Position numbers and translations under genes: made by a program | The notes under the pieces: generated by a model | The model's input: only the letters and a program-made list of their open reading frames with translations | What the model was told of the DNA's origin: nothing | The model's database searches: none | DNA from: Holophagales bacterium | Lineage (GTDB): Bacteria; Acidobacteriota; Thermoanaerobaculia; Multivoradales; Multivoraceae | Assembly (NCBI GenBank): GCA_009845425.1 | Contig: VXZQ01000017.1 | Location: forward strand, 124,083-188,082 | Direction of reading: 5' to 3' | Length of the DNA: 64,000 nucleotides | Shown here: positions 63,787 to 64,000 of the stretch, one piece after another | How positions within the stretch are numbered: the stretch's first letter is position 1 | Layout: every line of letters starts with the position of its first letter

Positions 63787-63815
63787 GCGCCACAGAAGTG
63801 GGGCAAAAGCGCCAC
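63787..63815. promoter_or_regulatory. Three alternating half-sites, putative enhancer
   Basis: GCGCCAC (63787-63793), GTGGGGC (63798-63804) and GCGCCAC (63809-63815) are each separated by 4 bases (AGAA and AAAA), forming two overlapping near-palindromes. The span 63800-63814 (GGGGCAAAAGCGCCA) also resembles the three GGGRCAA sites of the 58.7-kb locus. It lies about 100 bp upstream of the sigma-54 promoter at 63902, a typical enhancer distance. Confidence 0.55.
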
Positions 63816-63901
63816 ATACTGGACAGTCGACCCACTCTCGTCGAGAACCTAAACCGCTGAAAAACAAGGAACTTGCAGGAGAACGAAGGCGATCGTCAGG
63901 C

Positions 63902-63917
63902 TGGCACGATCCGTGCT
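63902..63917 (+). promoter_or_regulatory. Sigma-54 (-24/-12) promoter pointing out of the window
   Basis: TGGCACGATCCGTGCT has the full -24 box TGGCACG and GC after exactly ten bases from GG; the -12 box is GTGC in place of TTGC. A start near 63928 is predicted, only 4 nt before an ATG at 63932. The rest of the 300-bp region 63700-64000 holds the half-site array and no other gene that I accept on the minus strand. Confidence 0.6.
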
Positions 63918-63931
63918 GAAACACCTGCTCG

Positions 63932-64000
63932 ATGGCAAAGCGCGCCAACGGATCGGGCCGGAGTTCCCATCGACGGCCCAGCGACACGCGTGACCGCCTG
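63932..64000 (+). CDS. Possible start of a gene running off the right edge
   Basis: An open frame of 23 codons begins MAKRANGSGRSSHRRPSD and is still open at the edge. GC at third positions is about 74 percent, only moderately high. It lacks a Shine-Dalgarno and would have a nearly leaderless transcript from the sigma-54 promoter at 63902, so the true start may be further downstream. Function cannot be judged. Confidence 0.35.
   Translation, partial: MAKRANGSGRSSHRRPSDTRDRL

Noticed and set aside
63742..63987. 81-codon minus-strand frame at the right end
   Set aside because: It covers the half-site array and the sigma-54 promoter and shows no protein family features or ribosome-binding site.
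1..64000. CRISPR array, insertion sequence, prophage, toxin-antitoxin or secondary-metabolite cluster
   Set aside because: I saw no regularly spaced direct repeats, transposase, integrase, phage structural gene or biosynthetic megaenzyme in the window.

Overview
The window is 64 kb of very GC-rich, tightly packed bacterial chromosome. It shows no rRNA operon, insertion sequence, prophage or CRISPR array. Nearly every gene is a housekeeping gene, and neighbours often overlap by 4 bases (ATGA or TTGA). GTG and TTG starts are common and most gaps are shorter than 100 bp. Gene content (bifunctional IspDF, LPS-type O-antigen ligase, RlpA lipoprotein, NamZ, sigma-54 enhancer-binding protein, GAF/SpoIIE partner switching, and a C-terminal repeat of the SGLFTFFD type in a secreted protein) points to a Gram-negative bacterium outside Proteobacteria. 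My best guess is an Acidobacteriota lineage, but that is inference and not proven by the sequence.

Layout. 1-5.8 kb: minus-strand translation operon rplM-rpsI-rpsB-tsf-pyrH-frr-ispDF-rlmB (last gene cut by the edge), driven by a near-consensus promoter. 5.9-14.7 kb: coaE, rdgB, argF, purB, rlpA, serA, namZ, moaC, a family 2 glycosyltransferase and HU. 14.8-20.5 kb: rsmB-fmt-ftsK-rsmA. 20.6-26.9 kb: molybdopterin oxidoreductase with an overlapping GGDEF gene, then O-antigen ligase and DUF362 genes. 26.9-34.7 kb: proteostasis operon tig-clpP-clpX-lon-engB-rho, preceded by tRNA-Lys and tRNA-Leu. 35-38 kb: rplU-rpmA-obgE-nadD-rsfS-thiS. 38-44 kb: orphan histidine kinase, a peptide-type ABC importer without an ATPase, and queA. 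44-47.7 kb: gcvT-gcvH-membrane protein-larE-larB. 47.7-55.9 kb: a secreted tandem-Cache protein, an M16 peptidase pair, a phosphoesterase, YqjD-like proteins, tRNA-Ala, exported Pcm and a TldD/PmbA-like protein. 55.9-60.3 kb: a regulatory locus. 60.3-63.7 kb: uvrA and smpB.

The most unusual region is 55.9-60.3 kb. A GAF-AAA+ sigma-54 activator gene is followed, on the same strand, by three related 15-bp palindromic sites and a well-formed GG-N10-GC (-24/-12) promoter. This promoter would drive a 62-residue membrane protein, then an RsbW-like kinase, a STAS antagonist and a GAF-SpoIIE phosphatase. The arrangement suggests sigma-54 control of a partner-switching module. A second sigma-54 promoter, with a similar upstream site, lies at the right edge and points out of the window. 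Both are sequence-level predictions.
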